From Labia minor (Eukaryota; Arthropoda; Insecta; Dermaptera; Spongiphoridae): a DNA stretch of 64,000 nt. Where the stretch lies: positions 86,738,107 through 86,802,106 of the forward strand of contig OY720344.1 of the NCBI GenBank assembly GCA_963082975.1. The letters run 5' to 3'. The translations under genes were made by a program, and so were the position numbers. Under the pieces are notes generated by a model, which made no database searches, was not told the origin of the DNA, and worked only from the letters and a program-made list of their open reading frames with translations. This document shows, in pieces, positions 45,159 to 56,334 of the stretch. How positions within the stretch are numbered: position 1 is the first letter of the stretch; the number at the start of each line of letters is the position of its first letter.

Positions 45159-46316
45159 TAAGGTAATGGCACCTATAGATGACATGGCACCTAAAGATGA
45201 CACTTTTGAATTTAAACTAAAAAAATAAGCAAATTTTAAAACATACGCGGAAATTTTTTTTTTTAAATGATAGTTATGCTTTTCCACCACCTGAGATATC
45301 CTACAACAATACAATAAGTCGCCCTATTTTTTTTCTTTTAACTTGAAAAGCAGACCGAATCGTCAACAATTGATTTTTTCAACAAATCTTAAAGATAACC
45401 TTAAGGGAAGTAATGTTCTTAATTAGTATTTTATATTTTTATATTCATATTTATCAAGAATTTAATAACTACATTATAAAATAGACTTAATATAGATAAA
45501 AATCACTTCAATTTAAACACATAATTTTTAAAAGTATCTTTTTTATCAACGGTGTTATCTATAGGTGCCCCTAAAAATTGTTTTTCCTATAGATGACAGC
45601 AATGTCAGCTATAAGTAGGTTTTTAAAAAAATTGTCTATTATATTAATAGCTGTAAAGAGGAGATAATTTTATATAATTCCACCAAGTTGCATGTCTGAA
45701 TTGATATAGGAACCTAAAGGTGACGCTGTGTTTGTCAGAAAATTTTTTTCTGTTCCAGAACTTCATACACTATTTTTTTGAAAATTTTTTTAAATTACTC
45801 TGTTCTCAATGTATAATTAAAAATGCATAATTAAAAAAAGATTTGTTTAAAATCAATTTTTTATTTTATTATAATAATAAGCTAAAAATAAAATCAATCA
45901 CAATAAATATATCTAATGTATCATTATATGAAACCTGATTTTTTTATTATAACTAAAGTTAAATCAGCAACAAGGTGTTGGAAAGATGTTTTACTTTGTA
46001 AATAAATAAGTTGAAGATAAAGAGAGCAAGCGAAGTGAAAAAAAGTAGATGTCATCTTTGGGTTCCATAATTGTCATCATTAGGTTCCACCAAAATTTTT
46101 GGTGTCATCTATAGGTGCCATTTGATTATTTTGAAAAAAAATTATATTTCCCCTTAAACTCATATAAAAGTTTAAAATATTTATCCTGGTGATAAAAGGT
46201 AAAATAAGCTTTATAATAACCAAAAAATTTTTTTTGTGAGACGTATAGTTTCAGTTTTATAAAAGAAAATAGTGGCAAGAGCGCTTAAAATGTCATCTAT
46301 TGGTGCCATTACCTTA
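45159..46316. mobile_element. DNA element U with TIRs and about ten copies of a 17-bp motif
   Basis: The ends TAAGGTAATGGCACC...ATAGATGACA and TGTCATCTAT.GGTGCCATTACCTTA form a TIR of about 26 bp with one mismatch. The motif GGCACCTATAGATGACA and variants recur at about 45168, 45185, 45553, 45587, 45600, 45708, 46049, 46071, 46101 and 46288, in both orientations and clustered towards the ends. ATA flanks both ends (a possible 3-bp target duplication, weak evidence). No transposase frame is present. The frames at 45093-45314 and 46211-46429 are made from TIR sequence. The superfamily is unknown. Confidence 0.75.
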
Positions 46317-46604
46317 ATAGAATACAATAATTTTGATTTAAAACAAATTTTAATTTTAAAAAAAAAATACTCAATATAAAAAAGACATAAATTTAAAACA
46401 TCTCGTAATATCATTTGTCTAAAAAACATATTTTAATTAACCAAGAAATCATTTTTGCACTTAAAATATATTTGTAATTAATAATTGAAACAAAAACAAA
46501 AATAATAAAATTTTGTCATTTTAATTGAAGTTTTGAAAATATTTTTGTATTGATAAAAGTTTAAAAATAATATGTTCAGTTTTTTTAAGCTTTCACTTTC
46601 AAAT

Positions 46605-46795
46605 AGTTAAGAAGAAATATTCAATTATATAGAAAGAATAAATAAAAATTAAGTTAAATATGATCTAAATATTTTATTAAATAAATTTAAATGAGAACTT
46701 TTAGAATAAATTATTTAATTTAATTGATATTTAAATATTAGAATTTAAAATAAAAAGTGAAATATTATAATAATTTTTAAATTCTGAGCAATATG
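46605..46795 (+). repeat. Dispersed AT-rich repeat, family Q
   Basis: Collinear with 9560-9745: AGAAAGAATAAATA, GTTAAATATGAT, AAATGAGAACTTTTAG, GAATTTAAAATAAAAAGTGA. Function unknown. Confidence 0.5.
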
Positions 46796-46799
46796 CAGA

Positions 46800-47515
46800 C
46801 AAAAACCTTTTTTTATATATAGATAGTCGAGCTGGGGATGGCATTATGGGTTTTTCCAAAAAGAGAAAGTTACCTCCCCCCCGAGGCCCTAGTAGGGATT
46901 AATTTAATTATTTATTATATTTCAAAGGAATATTTTAATATCATTTTAAATGAATGAATGAAAATTCAAATTTTATATAGTTTTTTATATATGTTTATTT
47001 ATGCAGAAAAAATTAATTGACATAATTATTAATTTAATAAAATAAAATTTAATTTAATAAAATAAAATTTAATAATAAAATTTAATTTAATAAAATATTA
47101 AAATAATAAAAATTAATAAATTTAAAAAAAAAAATATATAATACTTAAAGAAAAAAATGTGCCTTTGCAAGTTTCGAACTCAGGGTTGCACCCTGCACCC
47201 TGAGTCATAAGAAGACGCGCTAGCTCGCTCGGCCAGCAACCGCTTTTGTTTGGAAGCTTCTTATAAGGGTATATATAAGATTTCAAATTTTTGCCACCAG
47301 CGCCTCTATGAGCTAGTATGGTAACTAAACTATTTTTAATTAATTAGCATTTCCTGGACACACCTTACCAATTAGCGGTTTTCTAAAGGAAGTCTGACAT
47401 GCCCTGAGACCTACTGAATATACATAAAAAATTTCATAAGAATCGGTCAAGCCGTTTCGGAGGAGTATGATTTCAAAGTTTTGTGACACGAGAATTTTAT
47501 ATATAAGATATATAG
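46800..47515 (-). repeat. Repeat T with a tRNA-like module and conserved end
   Basis: The right part (47400-47510) reads AAATTTCATAAGAATCGGTC, AAGCCGTTTCGGAGGAGTA, then GTGACACGAGAATTTTATAT, a repeat end I know from insect genomes. The CACCAGCGCCTCTATGAGC word lies at 47297-47315. A tRNA-like module occupies 47160-47242. The left limit is unclear; TGATGGCATTATGGGTTTTTCC-like sequence at 46835-46860 may or may not belong. No coding capacity. Confidence 0.45.
47160..47242 (-). repeat. tRNA-Leu/Ser-like module
   Basis: The minus strand reads TGGCCGAGCGAGCTAGCGCG (a close A-box match), then a long variable-arm-like segment with a CAGGGTGCAGGGTGCAACCCTG inverted pair, then GAGTTCGAAACTTGC (B box). 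The size and A-box resemble tRNA-Leu/Ser. The acceptor ends do not pair, so it is taken as a derived module rather than a gene. Confidence 0.5.
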
Positions 47516-47519
47516 ACAT

Positions 47520-48530
47520 TCAATCAATTTAAGAATAGACAAATATTTATTATAAAGAAATTGTATTACATTTTTATTAACACTACACTCAGAATAATCA
47601 TTGTTAATTTTATATATGTGCCACTCAGAAGCCAAACCGATTAACTCCAATTTTTAAAATTTCGCTAGTAATGCAATGTAATCTGCAACATAATAAGTGA
47701 ATAATGAACTTGATAATTTTAATATTGCAATGCAGTATACATTTTTCTGTAATCAATAACCCTGAATTTCCTACAAGCTCTGAACTTTGGGCTTCATTTT
47801 CTCAGTTTGGTTATATGTGAAGTTAATCGTTTTGGCTTCTAAGTGGCACATATATACAATTACATATCTAAATTATTTATGATAAAATTTCAACTTGACA
47901 AGAATGACGACTTAGTGACTATAGTCCACTGAACTTGGGATCACGTGCTCTCCCTTGCCAATTTCAATTAAATTTAAGATTTAATAACTAATTTTAAATA
48001 AATTAGAAGCTAAATTGTGTTTTCATCCTAAAATGCTATAAAATTAAAAATTACAATTTTATAAATTTCCAAAATCATTTTCAAAGTATTTATGATAATT
48101 ATTGACTTGTTTAATTATCTACTAATACCAGTCTGTAGCTGTACAACCCTAATCCCTATAATTGTTTGATACTTATACTTCTGTCCTGGGTTCTTTGTAA
48201 ATTGATAGTCTACACTTCTGAGAGTAAAATTTGCTTTCATCCCATTACTGACTTACTTACAAAAAGCTGTCCTATGATGATATTATATATATAAATATAT
48301 CAGTGTAGTATTTGAATTTCAACCTTATACTTATAAATATGATATGATTATTGTCCTATCACTTTTAGGCTATAAAAGGTTATTATACCAGTGCTTAAAC
48401 CTATGAATGAAATGCTTATTAACTAAAACAAGATTATATTTCTTATTTAATTAATTAAGTGTTCAATGTATATGATTATTTTTAAATTATTATTAAAATT
48501 CCATTCGTATTATAAACAATTTGGTGCCAA
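47520..48530. other. Spacer
   Basis: AT-rich to moderately complex. The minus-strand frame at 47650-47447 overlaps the end of repeat T and is not coding. GCCACTCAGAAGCC at about 47620 is mirrored by GGCTTCTAAGTGGCA at about 47835, a loose inverted pair of about 14 bp. Confidence 0.4.
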
Positions 48531-48535
48531 TCTAA

Positions 48536-48986
48536 GGCCCGATTCACACACAAGTGGCGTATGGCACTGGCGTGGTTCTGGCGTGGTTCTGATCAGCTAG
48601 TAAAATATATATATAAAGATATATATATGAAAGAAAAAATTAGAAAAATTATATAAAAATAAATTGACATTAAATAAATAAATCAAAATCAGAGAGAGGC
48701 GTTAACAATGATGATAACACAAAAACACGTTTTTAAAATTAAATGCTGGCAAAATATAAAATTTGATTAAAAAGTTGAAATGAATAATGAAATGGTCTAG
48801 AAGTGGCGTGCCAGTCCTACGAGCCACCGGTGGCGTCGGAGTGGAGTGGTCTTCGTGCCATTTTCCACGCCTCCAACACGCCATATCTGTGTGTATTGAG
48901 TCATAAGCTAACGCAATTACATTAACAAACCTGTTCCACGCCAGAACCACGCCAGTGCCATACGCCACTTGTGTGTGAATCGGGCC
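48536..48986. mobile_element. PIF/Harbinger-type MITE, 451 bp
   Basis: It begins GGCCCGATTCACACACAAGT then GGCGTATGGCACTGGCG, and ends with the exact reverse complement (CGCCAGTGCCATACGCC then ACTTGTGTGTGAATCGGGCC), a TIR of nearly 50 bp. TAA flanks both sides (48533-48535 and 48987-48989), the target choice of PIF/Harbinger elements. The CGTGG words repeated in the interior echo the TIR. No transposase is present. The minus-strand frame at 48968-48702 is a TIR product. Confidence 0.9.
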
Positions 48987-48989
48987 TAA

Positions 48990-49525
48990 AGATTATCTTT
49001 TTTGGCCAATAAATTGGGGAAGAATCCCATTCTCAAATACTCTGAATCTACTCTCATCTTCCAGGGTCATAGACGATACCTCCCTCCCATATAATACAAC
49101 AGGCAAAATAATTGTTTTATATATTTTAATTTTGATCCCCTTTGATAATAATTTTGATGAGAAAAGCCTCTTTACTGCATGATAACAGGTGATTCCCGAT
49201 TGCAACATCGATTTAAATTCTTCTCAAATATTATTATCCTTCGTGATTACATTCAATTTTTCTACATATTCAAATTCTACATTTTATATATTAAGATTTT
49301 GTATGTTAATTTTGTATGTTAATACTTAATTAATTTCAAACCTCCATTAATTTTTCCTCGCTATCTGTAATTGCAATTGCCGAATCTCCTATTATATTTA
49401 AGTCGTCTAGGTAACCTAACATTTTATAATTGATTTCCGCATCTTATTTTTTTTTACTACCTTCAAGACAAATTTGAAGATCAAAATTTGAAAAAGTTTA
49501 TCCGGATCTATTGAGTCATGCGTAT
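48990..49525 (-). mobile_element. LINE RT C-terminal fragment
   Basis: The minus-strand frame at 49208-48993 reads ITCYHAVKRLFSSKLLSKGI, KIYKTIILPVVLYGREVSS and LEDESRFRVFENGILP, the segment just after the RT palm. Upstream words at 49350-49525 correspond to the DLNIIGDSAIAI and CGF...RST regions seen at 8390-8500. Broken by stops. Confidence 0.85.
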
Positions 49526-49529
49526 GTCA

Positions 49530-50225
49530 CAAAAATATAGTATTAATCTAAAAAGTCTTCTTATTTCAACAAAATGTTATCAGTGAAAATTTTGTTAAAA
49601 ACTTTAAATCTTATGATCGGATAGATAGAATCACACACCTCATTCAATACAAAAGGGGGTGGATGATCTTTTTTACCTCAGTGTCATTTAAAGAGAGAAA
49701 ATATGAAACACTAATTATATATATATATATAACTTATTAAATAAAGTAAATTTTCAAATTTACTTATTCTTAATAATCATCTATACCTACTGGCATAGAC
49801 TGGAATAGACTTAAGGTACCTTAATCAATTTTATATAAATTTTGTTTAAATTTTCTTGTTTTATCTCGTATTTAAATCATCTTTTGATAGCTCTTTACTT
49901 TTCTATTTTTATTAATTCTATTTAAACCCATTTATGAAAATATCAAAACAATATACCAAAAAAACCTAATATATATGATATATCTATCATCTTGATATTA
50001 TCTTGATATTATACTATAAATCATATTTTATTTTCCAATAGTTTCTTTAAAATTTTTATTTGTTTATTTTTTTTCTAAATTCCATTAAAATTGATAACCA
50101 TTCGTTTCTTATATTAGAAAATTCAAATATATAAATTTATTTTAAAATTTTTATGTAAATATTAGATGCAGAATTAATACGATTAATAATTAATAATAGA
50201 GTATACTATTTAAATATTTCAAGTT
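49530..50225. other. AT-rich spacer
   Basis: AT-rich sequence with a TA run at 49719-49731. Nothing recognised. Confidence 0.55.
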
Positions 50226-50237
50226 TAAATTGGGTGG

Positions 50238-50395
50238 CTTGTATTGCTGGTTGCCTAAATGCCAGGAGCTCCTAGTCCAGTGAACGCTCGCACAGTCAGT
50301 CAGTCAGTCGATTTCGTTGTGTGAGTGCGCATGCCAACTCAAACCAGGCGGGCGGCGATGACGCTCTTTCTCTCTCTACTATATCAAAAGCGTAA
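50238..50395 (+). promoter_or_regulatory. Candidate host promoter and non-coding first exon
   Basis: A GC-richer island with CAGTCAGTCAGTCAG (about 50296-50310), arthropod initiator-like TCAGT words, is followed by GTTGTGTGAGTGCGCATGCC and GGCGGGCGGCGATGACGCTC. It ends in CAAAAGC before a strong donor, GTAAGTG (50392-50398). There is no TATA box in the expected place. A transcription start with a short 5' UTR exon spliced to a distant exon would look like this. There is no direct evidence of transcription. Confidence 0.4.
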
Positions 50396-50399
50396 GTGT

Positions 50400-50576
50400 A
50401 TTTTCTATTGAAATTATCATAATTCACCAATATAAAGCGATCAATTAACATCACCTCTACCATCATTGTAATAAAGTCTCAAATGATTTACTGATTTTTT
50501 TTAATAATTATTTTAATAGAAAAATATCATATTTGTTTTTTATTTCATATTCATATTATGAATGATATTTTATTTA

Positions 50577-50620
<44 letters not shown>

Positions 50621-52680
50621 ACGTGATATATCTGCACATTACTCAAAATTTAATTTAAAATTATTTACACATTTTATTAGAATTTGAAAATGTATATATC
50701 TTCTTTTCTTCTAATTAATCTCTTTTCTATTACATTTTTCTCATGTCATTTAATATAATAGGATATATTATATATCGTACCCTATTTATATATATAATGG
50801 TATATATATTTCTATTTATTATTATTATTCTATTTTTTAATATTTTCTATTCAATATGAGTTGATTTTTTAATATATATTTGGATATTATTATTCATTTA
50901 AGTAAATATATTTTTTTTATTTTCAATTTGAAGTGACATTTATTCTAAAGACGGCCAAACGGCAGGGTTAATTTATTTTCTTTTTTTTTCTTTTATCTTG
51001 TAATTTACCGTTTAATTTATCTAAAAAAATGATAAATTCTGATAAATATTATGATATTTATTCTTTCAATATCAATTATTTTCTGAGAATTCTACATGAT
51101 TATCAAAATCAAAAATCAATTGAAATTTAAATAGAAATCATTTTAACATTCTCTTTTAATTATAGATAATATAAAAGGTCAGTTTTTAATACTTTCATTT
51201 ATTAAACAAGAATTTTATTATGTGTCTTTGAAATATATCTAAATATTATTATTTCATTAAAAGTTATAATAACGAAAAATTAATATGTGATACATTGATT
51301 AACAACAGTTTCAAAGTATTTTTAATCTGCATTAAAAAAAATACAACTGATTATAAAGGCAGATATTTTATTAGAATGAATTAATTATAAATTTGGAAAT
51401 AATTTTAAAGCTCGGAAGCTTCTATTAGCTAAACAGCGTAGGCGTTACGTTATATATATTATATATTACTCGTATTCTATATTCTATTGTATATATCTCG
51501 AGACAACTCCCAATATATTTACTTGTTTTTCTTATTTTGATTTCAAGCAAGAGCTTATATTTTCATGTTATCTTTTTTATAATTACACACAAAAAAACAT
51601 ATGATCAGTTAATTTATAAAATATTTCAGTTAAATAGAATTTCTATGCTGAATTTAAATTTGAATATAAGAAATAGAAAAATTCGTAATTCTTATATGTT
51701 ATACCATTATGTATTGCTAAATACAAATTTGAGAAAATGCAAAGTTAGAGACTTGAGACAATTTATAAAATAAAATTAACATAATTATCGTTATAAAACT
51801 ATAGATAAATTAACAATATATACATTCATTAATAGTATTATTTTAAATTAATTGATTTATTTGTTTTGTTATTAATCAACATAAATTTGTAAAATTGTTG
51901 TATTCGATTTCTTGAACAAATATGACAATTTAAAAAATTATCTATTTTTGAAAACTCTTAACACGATTTTAGAATCTCTGATCTTTCAACCAAACCAAAA
52001 AAAATGTGAAGGGGGAGGAGGCAAAGAAATCTTAAATAATTTGACATTCAAATAAATTAACATTTACTTTTCTTCTGTAAAAAGAATTTTCGAAGCCAAT
52101 TTTTATTCTTGTTTATATCTTATTATTGTTATTAAATGAAGAACTTTTGTATGCTCAGAGGTTGTTTTTTTTTATTTATTTCTCCCAACGTTAATTTTTT
52201 CTCGTTCCATTAATGCCAAACAGTAATTGCCTGGTTCTTCAATAAATTCTCTTTTTTCTTCTTTCTCTGAAATAATTTACGTGGATTATACTGTGAAAAA
52301 ATTTACATTATTTCTTTATTACTTCTTTTATTACATGCCTCGGTTTGTTTTTGATGATTTTTCTTTTTTTTATGATGGTTGAAAATTAAATTTTCATGTA
52401 GATTTGCTTTGTAGCTACTGTAAAGAGAAGATTCTCTGATATTAAGCTAAATTGTTAATAATAAAACCTGGTTGGTAAGAACATACACCATTCAAAGTAA
52501 GATTTTAAAAATGAATATGTAAGAAAGCTATCTAATTAACACATTAAAATTAAATAGAAATGAAAAATTTGTTTCCATCAATTTTTGTCTAATAGTATTA
52601 GTGTAATGAAACGTTAATTATTAAATTTTTTTTTTATTAAAAATATCAAATTAATCCTATTCTTCTATAAAATATAGAAA
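50400..52680. other. AT-rich, intron-like spacer
   Basis: AT-rich with a TA array at 50578-50617. The plus-strand frame at 51537-51773 is K, N, I, L and Y codons with no domain. GAGAAAATGCAAAGTTAGAG then ACTTGAGACAATTTATAAAA at 51731 repeats 8741-8781 nearly exactly and runs on to about 51870. This is a shared repeat lying upstream of A1 at 8.7 kb, but no A element follows here. Confidence 0.5.
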
Positions 52681-52689
52681 AAAAACCTC

Positions 52690-52875
52690 TCTACGCAAGG
52701 ACAACGCCTATCAAGCCGGTTATATCAATGAGGTGTCCTATGATCAGTAGAACGGGTCCTCTCAACCTTTACTTTGATTTTCTTGATCGGAGGCTCTATC
52801 AAGTAGCTTTTCCCCAATGTTATTCCCGGAGGCTGGGTTGACTCCGTCCCATAAACCCCGGCTAGGGAAGTTAGT
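52690..52875 (-). repeat. SINE body, family H
   Basis: The minus strand reads CTAGCCGGGGTTTATGGGAC, GTCAACCCAGCCTCCGGGA, GAAAAGCTACTTGATAGAGC and CCGATCAAGAAAATC. GAGGACCCGTTCTACTGATC then ATAGGACACCTCATTGATAT follow. This is the longest version of the conserved body found at 28430 and 33680. Confidence 0.55.
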
Positions 52876-53012
52876 AAATATGAATTTTATAATATTTTAT
52901 ACAAACAAAGAATGATCAATTTTTCTTTCATTCATACATATTATAATCAAGTGAGCAGTAAATTAGCCAGCTATCATTAGGAATTGAAGCAAAGGAATAA
53001 AAATCACTTATC

Positions 53013-53052
53013 TTTCTTAACGTTTCGGTTCTTGTTCAGAACCCTCTTCAAA
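53013..53052 (-). ncRNA. Hammerhead-ribozyme-like core (Penelope-type), degenerate
   Basis: The minus strand reads TTGAAGAG, then a perfect stem GGTTCT-GAACA-AGAACC, then GAAAC. The hammerhead core is CUGANGA, helix II, GAAA, so only the first C is changed (U here). Penelope-like retroelements carry such minimal hammerheads in their terminal repeats. No Penelope coding words were found nearby, and the changed base would weaken cleavage. Confidence 0.4.
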
Positions 53053-53097
53053 ATTTGTCATATTATTCGAAAATGAACCTAAAATTACTCACTATCT

Positions 53098-53378
53098 CCA
53101 GTGATGTATTAGTAAAATAAGAAGTAAGGGAACGCATAGTGGGAGCAAAAAAATGTCTTATTTTCAGCAAACTATTTTTCCCATATAAGTTTTTATTTTT
53201 TCTCTCTTATTCTTAATATACAAAATATTAACGAACACAACAAAATAAATTCTAAAAGTAGATTTAAGTGAGAGTTGTCGGGACATGAAAAAGTACTGGA
53301 ACGCGTACCGGTTCTGAAAAAAAGGTAAGGAAACGTCGTTCCCCCGCGTTTTCCTCCCAATATACCACTCACTTTCTC
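53098..53378. mobile_element. Possible hAT-type MITE
   Basis: CAGTGATGTATTAGTA at the left and TATACCACTCACT at the right could be diverged TIRs. Next to them, GTAAGGGAACGCATAGTGGG and GTAAGGAAACGTCGTTCCCC are related subterminal words. No exact target duplication was found. The minus-strand frame at 53471-53193 is internal. Confidence 0.35.
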
Positions 53379-53379
53379 T

Positions 53380-54050
53380 CTCACAGTGAACAATAAAATG
53401 TTCTGAAGAGGCTTCTGATTTTTATTTAGTAACTGATTTCCAATCCTCTTTAAAAATGTATTTAAATTCAATATTGATTTGTATCTGATAACTAAGGGTC
53501 TAACTGTTAGTCATATAAATATCATTAACATATAATTTTTTATAAGAATAAAAAAACTATTGAAAACATTGTTGATATTTTTTATTGGTAAATTTGGCAT
53601 ATTAAGAATGATTTATTAGATTTAAATTGTAGTTCTTTATAACATCATTAAATATTTTTATGTATACTTAAATATCCATGCATGTGGATGCAGTGTGAGT
53701 TAAAAGCATTATAAAGATAGATATTATAATGATCGATGTTCTTTTAATGACTCCTCGTTTGTCATTAGGATTATTTATTCGCACGGTGAAGGTTTTGTGC
53801 TGGTTGCAAGATGAATGCATCCTTGACGGAAGGAAATAGGAGGAGAATCAAATTCTAGTTCTATATATGCGCCTGCGGGGGTGCCCAATGGTGGGTGTAC
53901 TTGTTAATGTGACAGCATATCGATTTATGACATGGAAGGGGTGAGTGGATGAAGGAAGACTCGCATATAATATATAGCATAAAGGATACCTCCAACACAA
54001 GAGCTGCAAAACTTGACAACGATAAAGTGCCGAGGTTGGCAAATTTTTAT
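53380..54050. other. Spacer, partly complex
   Basis: The part at 53860-54030 (ATGCGCCTGCGGGGGTGCCC, GAAGACTCGCATATAATATA) is GC-richer and not a known repeat. No convincing gene was found apart from the exon candidate that follows. Confidence 0.4.
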
Positions 54051-54085
54051 TATAAGATTCTTTTTGCCTACCTTTCTTTCTAAAT

Positions 54086-54190
54086 CACTCTTCAACAATA
54101 CTCGATGGTCTTTTTTTCTTTTGAATTTATTTATTTTTTTCCTTATTCTCGTTTTTCGATTCGATAGATCCAAGACATACGATTCATCTC
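54086..54190 (-). CDS. Candidate orphan exon, basic protein segment
   Basis: The minus strand is open with the wording DESYVLDLSNRKTRIRKK and, after INKFKRKK, DHRVLLKSDLERK. It is followed directly by an AAG|GTAGGC donor, and an AG precedes it. The basic, acidic and polar mix is more protein-like than neighbouring AT frames, but K, N and I codons are favoured by AT-rich DNA. The frame continues past the donor to a stop at 53925. There is no start codon and no recognised family. Confidence 0.2.
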
Positions 54191-54308
54191 AAATCAATAT
54201 TTTATTATATTATTAATACAATTTGGGGTTTTGCTTATTTTTTTGTAGCTTGAAAATTCATGAAGTATATTCAAATTGAAAAGATAATTAAGATATACTT
54301 ATATAAAA

Positions 54309-54782
54309 AAAATCTGGAGTGTCTCCACACGACTATCTCGCAAATTTGAATTGGATTAATTAACATATTTTATATTTAAATTAAATTTAATTAATTATAA
54401 ATTAAAATTAATATATAATATTTATTAAACCAGCGCGTGTTTGGCTCTTCACGTGCTAGCGCGTGATTGCCAGTCAACGTTAAAAAAATAATTTCCATAC
54501 TTTCAGCGATTCAAACAAGCTGAAATTCTATATATAGCAGTTTTATACAATTTTTAATTACGTGAAAAACTATAAAACATGGTAGGCAATGAATCTTCTG
54601 AAAAAGCTTTCATTATTCTAGCTCAAACCATTTTTCCGTAATCTTGTCTACATACACACATACACACACAAATCATTTTTCTCAACCTTAGTTTAAATGA
54701 CTCAGGGACCTTCAAAACGTATCAAACTCTCTACATTGAAAATTTTCATGATCATAATACTATTTTTGGCGAAATAGTAAAA
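54309..54782 (-). mobile_element. Helentron-like element, family B (copy B3)
   Basis: TCTGGAGTGTCTCCACACG then ACTATCTCGC at the left, and an eroded GGCGAAATAGTAAAAA at the right, match B1. The interior has CACACATACACACAC simple repeats and TTCATTATTCTAGCTCAAAC. Non-coding. Confidence 0.7.
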
Positions 54783-54888
54783 ATAATAATAATAATTTAT
54801 TAGTCAAAAAATTAGATGTTAACATTGAGTTTTAAAAAATTTATTTTTTTTAAAAAAGTAATATGAATCTAATCTATATATATATAAT

Positions 54889-55550
54889 TTATTTAAATTA
54901 AAATAAAATTATCACAATATTCAATGTTTGGGTGTTTCTTTACCATCGAACGATAAGCCACTTAGCCATTTCACTAGAAATAGATTAAAAAAATAAAATA
55001 AAATATTTTATTTAGTTTGCTTTATAAAGTGAATGTGTTAAGACACCATCCATGAATGTTACTAATTTTAGCAGGTAATTTACTAATTATTATTAATTGT
55101 TTTTATTAATTATAAATAGTCATCTTTATATATATTAATATTATTAGATTGATTTAATTACATTTCTTTACTTTTCCATACATAACTATGCTAAATGAGT
55201 TAATTAATTAATTATTTGTTATTAGAGCAATCAATTTTAAGTATAAATATATACATTTATATCCGGGTAAAACATTTATTTTATTTTTCTTATGTTTGAA
55301 CATATTTATTGTATTTATTCGAATAATTTTTAAAATTAATTTTATTAAATTAGTAAAATTAAATTTGAAGCTGGAAATATATTATAATTTTTATTATTTA
55401 ATTAAATATTACAATTATATATATAATTATGTATATGCATCTATGATATGAGTAAGTGTCTTTCTGATATCCAAAATTGTGTACGAATGAATATTCAATT
55501 TTATTTAAATTAAAATAAAATTATTACAAAATTCAATATTTGGGTGTTGG
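54889..55550. repeat. Pair of direct repeats about 615 bp apart (family N)
   Basis: TTATTTAAATTAAAATAAAA then TTATCACAA.ATTCAATGTTTGGGTGTT at 54889-54936 recurs at 55503-55550 with a few differences. After the first copy, the minus strand has a TGGCTAAGTGGC word (54960-54971), an A-box-like element. The nature of the repeat is unknown. Confidence 0.45.
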
Positions 55551-55559
55551 GTGAATTAT

Positions 55560-56325
55560 GAAATTCATGTAAGTGTGGTAAACTGTCTATCTCGAAAAAT
55601 AATTTTAATTTCTTTTTCTTAATTATCATAATATAATTAATAACTTAAATAAATATCTAAATTAAAATATTACAATGATTCAGAGTATCTTTAGAAAATA
55701 TTATTATTTATAGTATGTGTAAATTATTATTATTATTAATGCTATTATTATTAACATATATATTTTAGATATATCATTTTAAAAAAATCATTTCTTTTAT
55801 TGATATTCACACATTTAATATGATAATAAAAGAATATTTTATTTCAATTAAAATATTAAATAAATATGTGTGATATAATAATTTAATTAAATAAATAAAA
55901 ATGAGAATTATTACAATAAATAAAATAATTTTATAATGATTATTATTAAGAATTATTATTTGGAATTAAAATAAGAATTTATATATTTTAGTAATTCTCT
56001 GAGAAATGCTAGAATTAATATTAATATTTTTCTATTTCTAGTATTTATATATAAAATTAAGGGTTTTATATACCAAAAGATTAATCATAATAAATATATA
56101 GACTATATACAAATAAAGGTATTTATAAGAAGAGGAGAATATAATGGAGGTTATTCATAATAATAGCCACAGCCATTTATTTTATTAATATTCCCTAGAT
56201 TGACCCGTAATATTCTTAAAACAATATTCTCAAATTTTTACAATACCAAGCATGAACTATATTAATTTTTATTAGCAATTAAAAAATCAATGGATTAATC
56301 CGACAAATTTTTAAAAAGAACAAAA
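55560..56325. other. AT-rich spacer
   Basis: AT-rich sequence. The part at 55840-55990 loosely resembles repeat family Q. Nothing else was recognised. Confidence 0.5.
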
Positions 56326-56334
56326 TATAATTTT

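Noticed and set aside
47160-47242. Functional tRNA-Leu/Ser gene
   Set aside because: A and B boxes are good, but the acceptor stem does not pair and it sits in the middle of a dispersed repeat.
48702-48968. Minus-strand frame beginning MAYGTGVVLAWNRF
   Set aside because: It is built from the long TIR and interior of the PIF/Harbinger MITE.
54889-55550. A CRISPR-like or satellite array from the paired repeats
   Set aside because: Only two copies exist, about 615 bp apart, without regular spacers.
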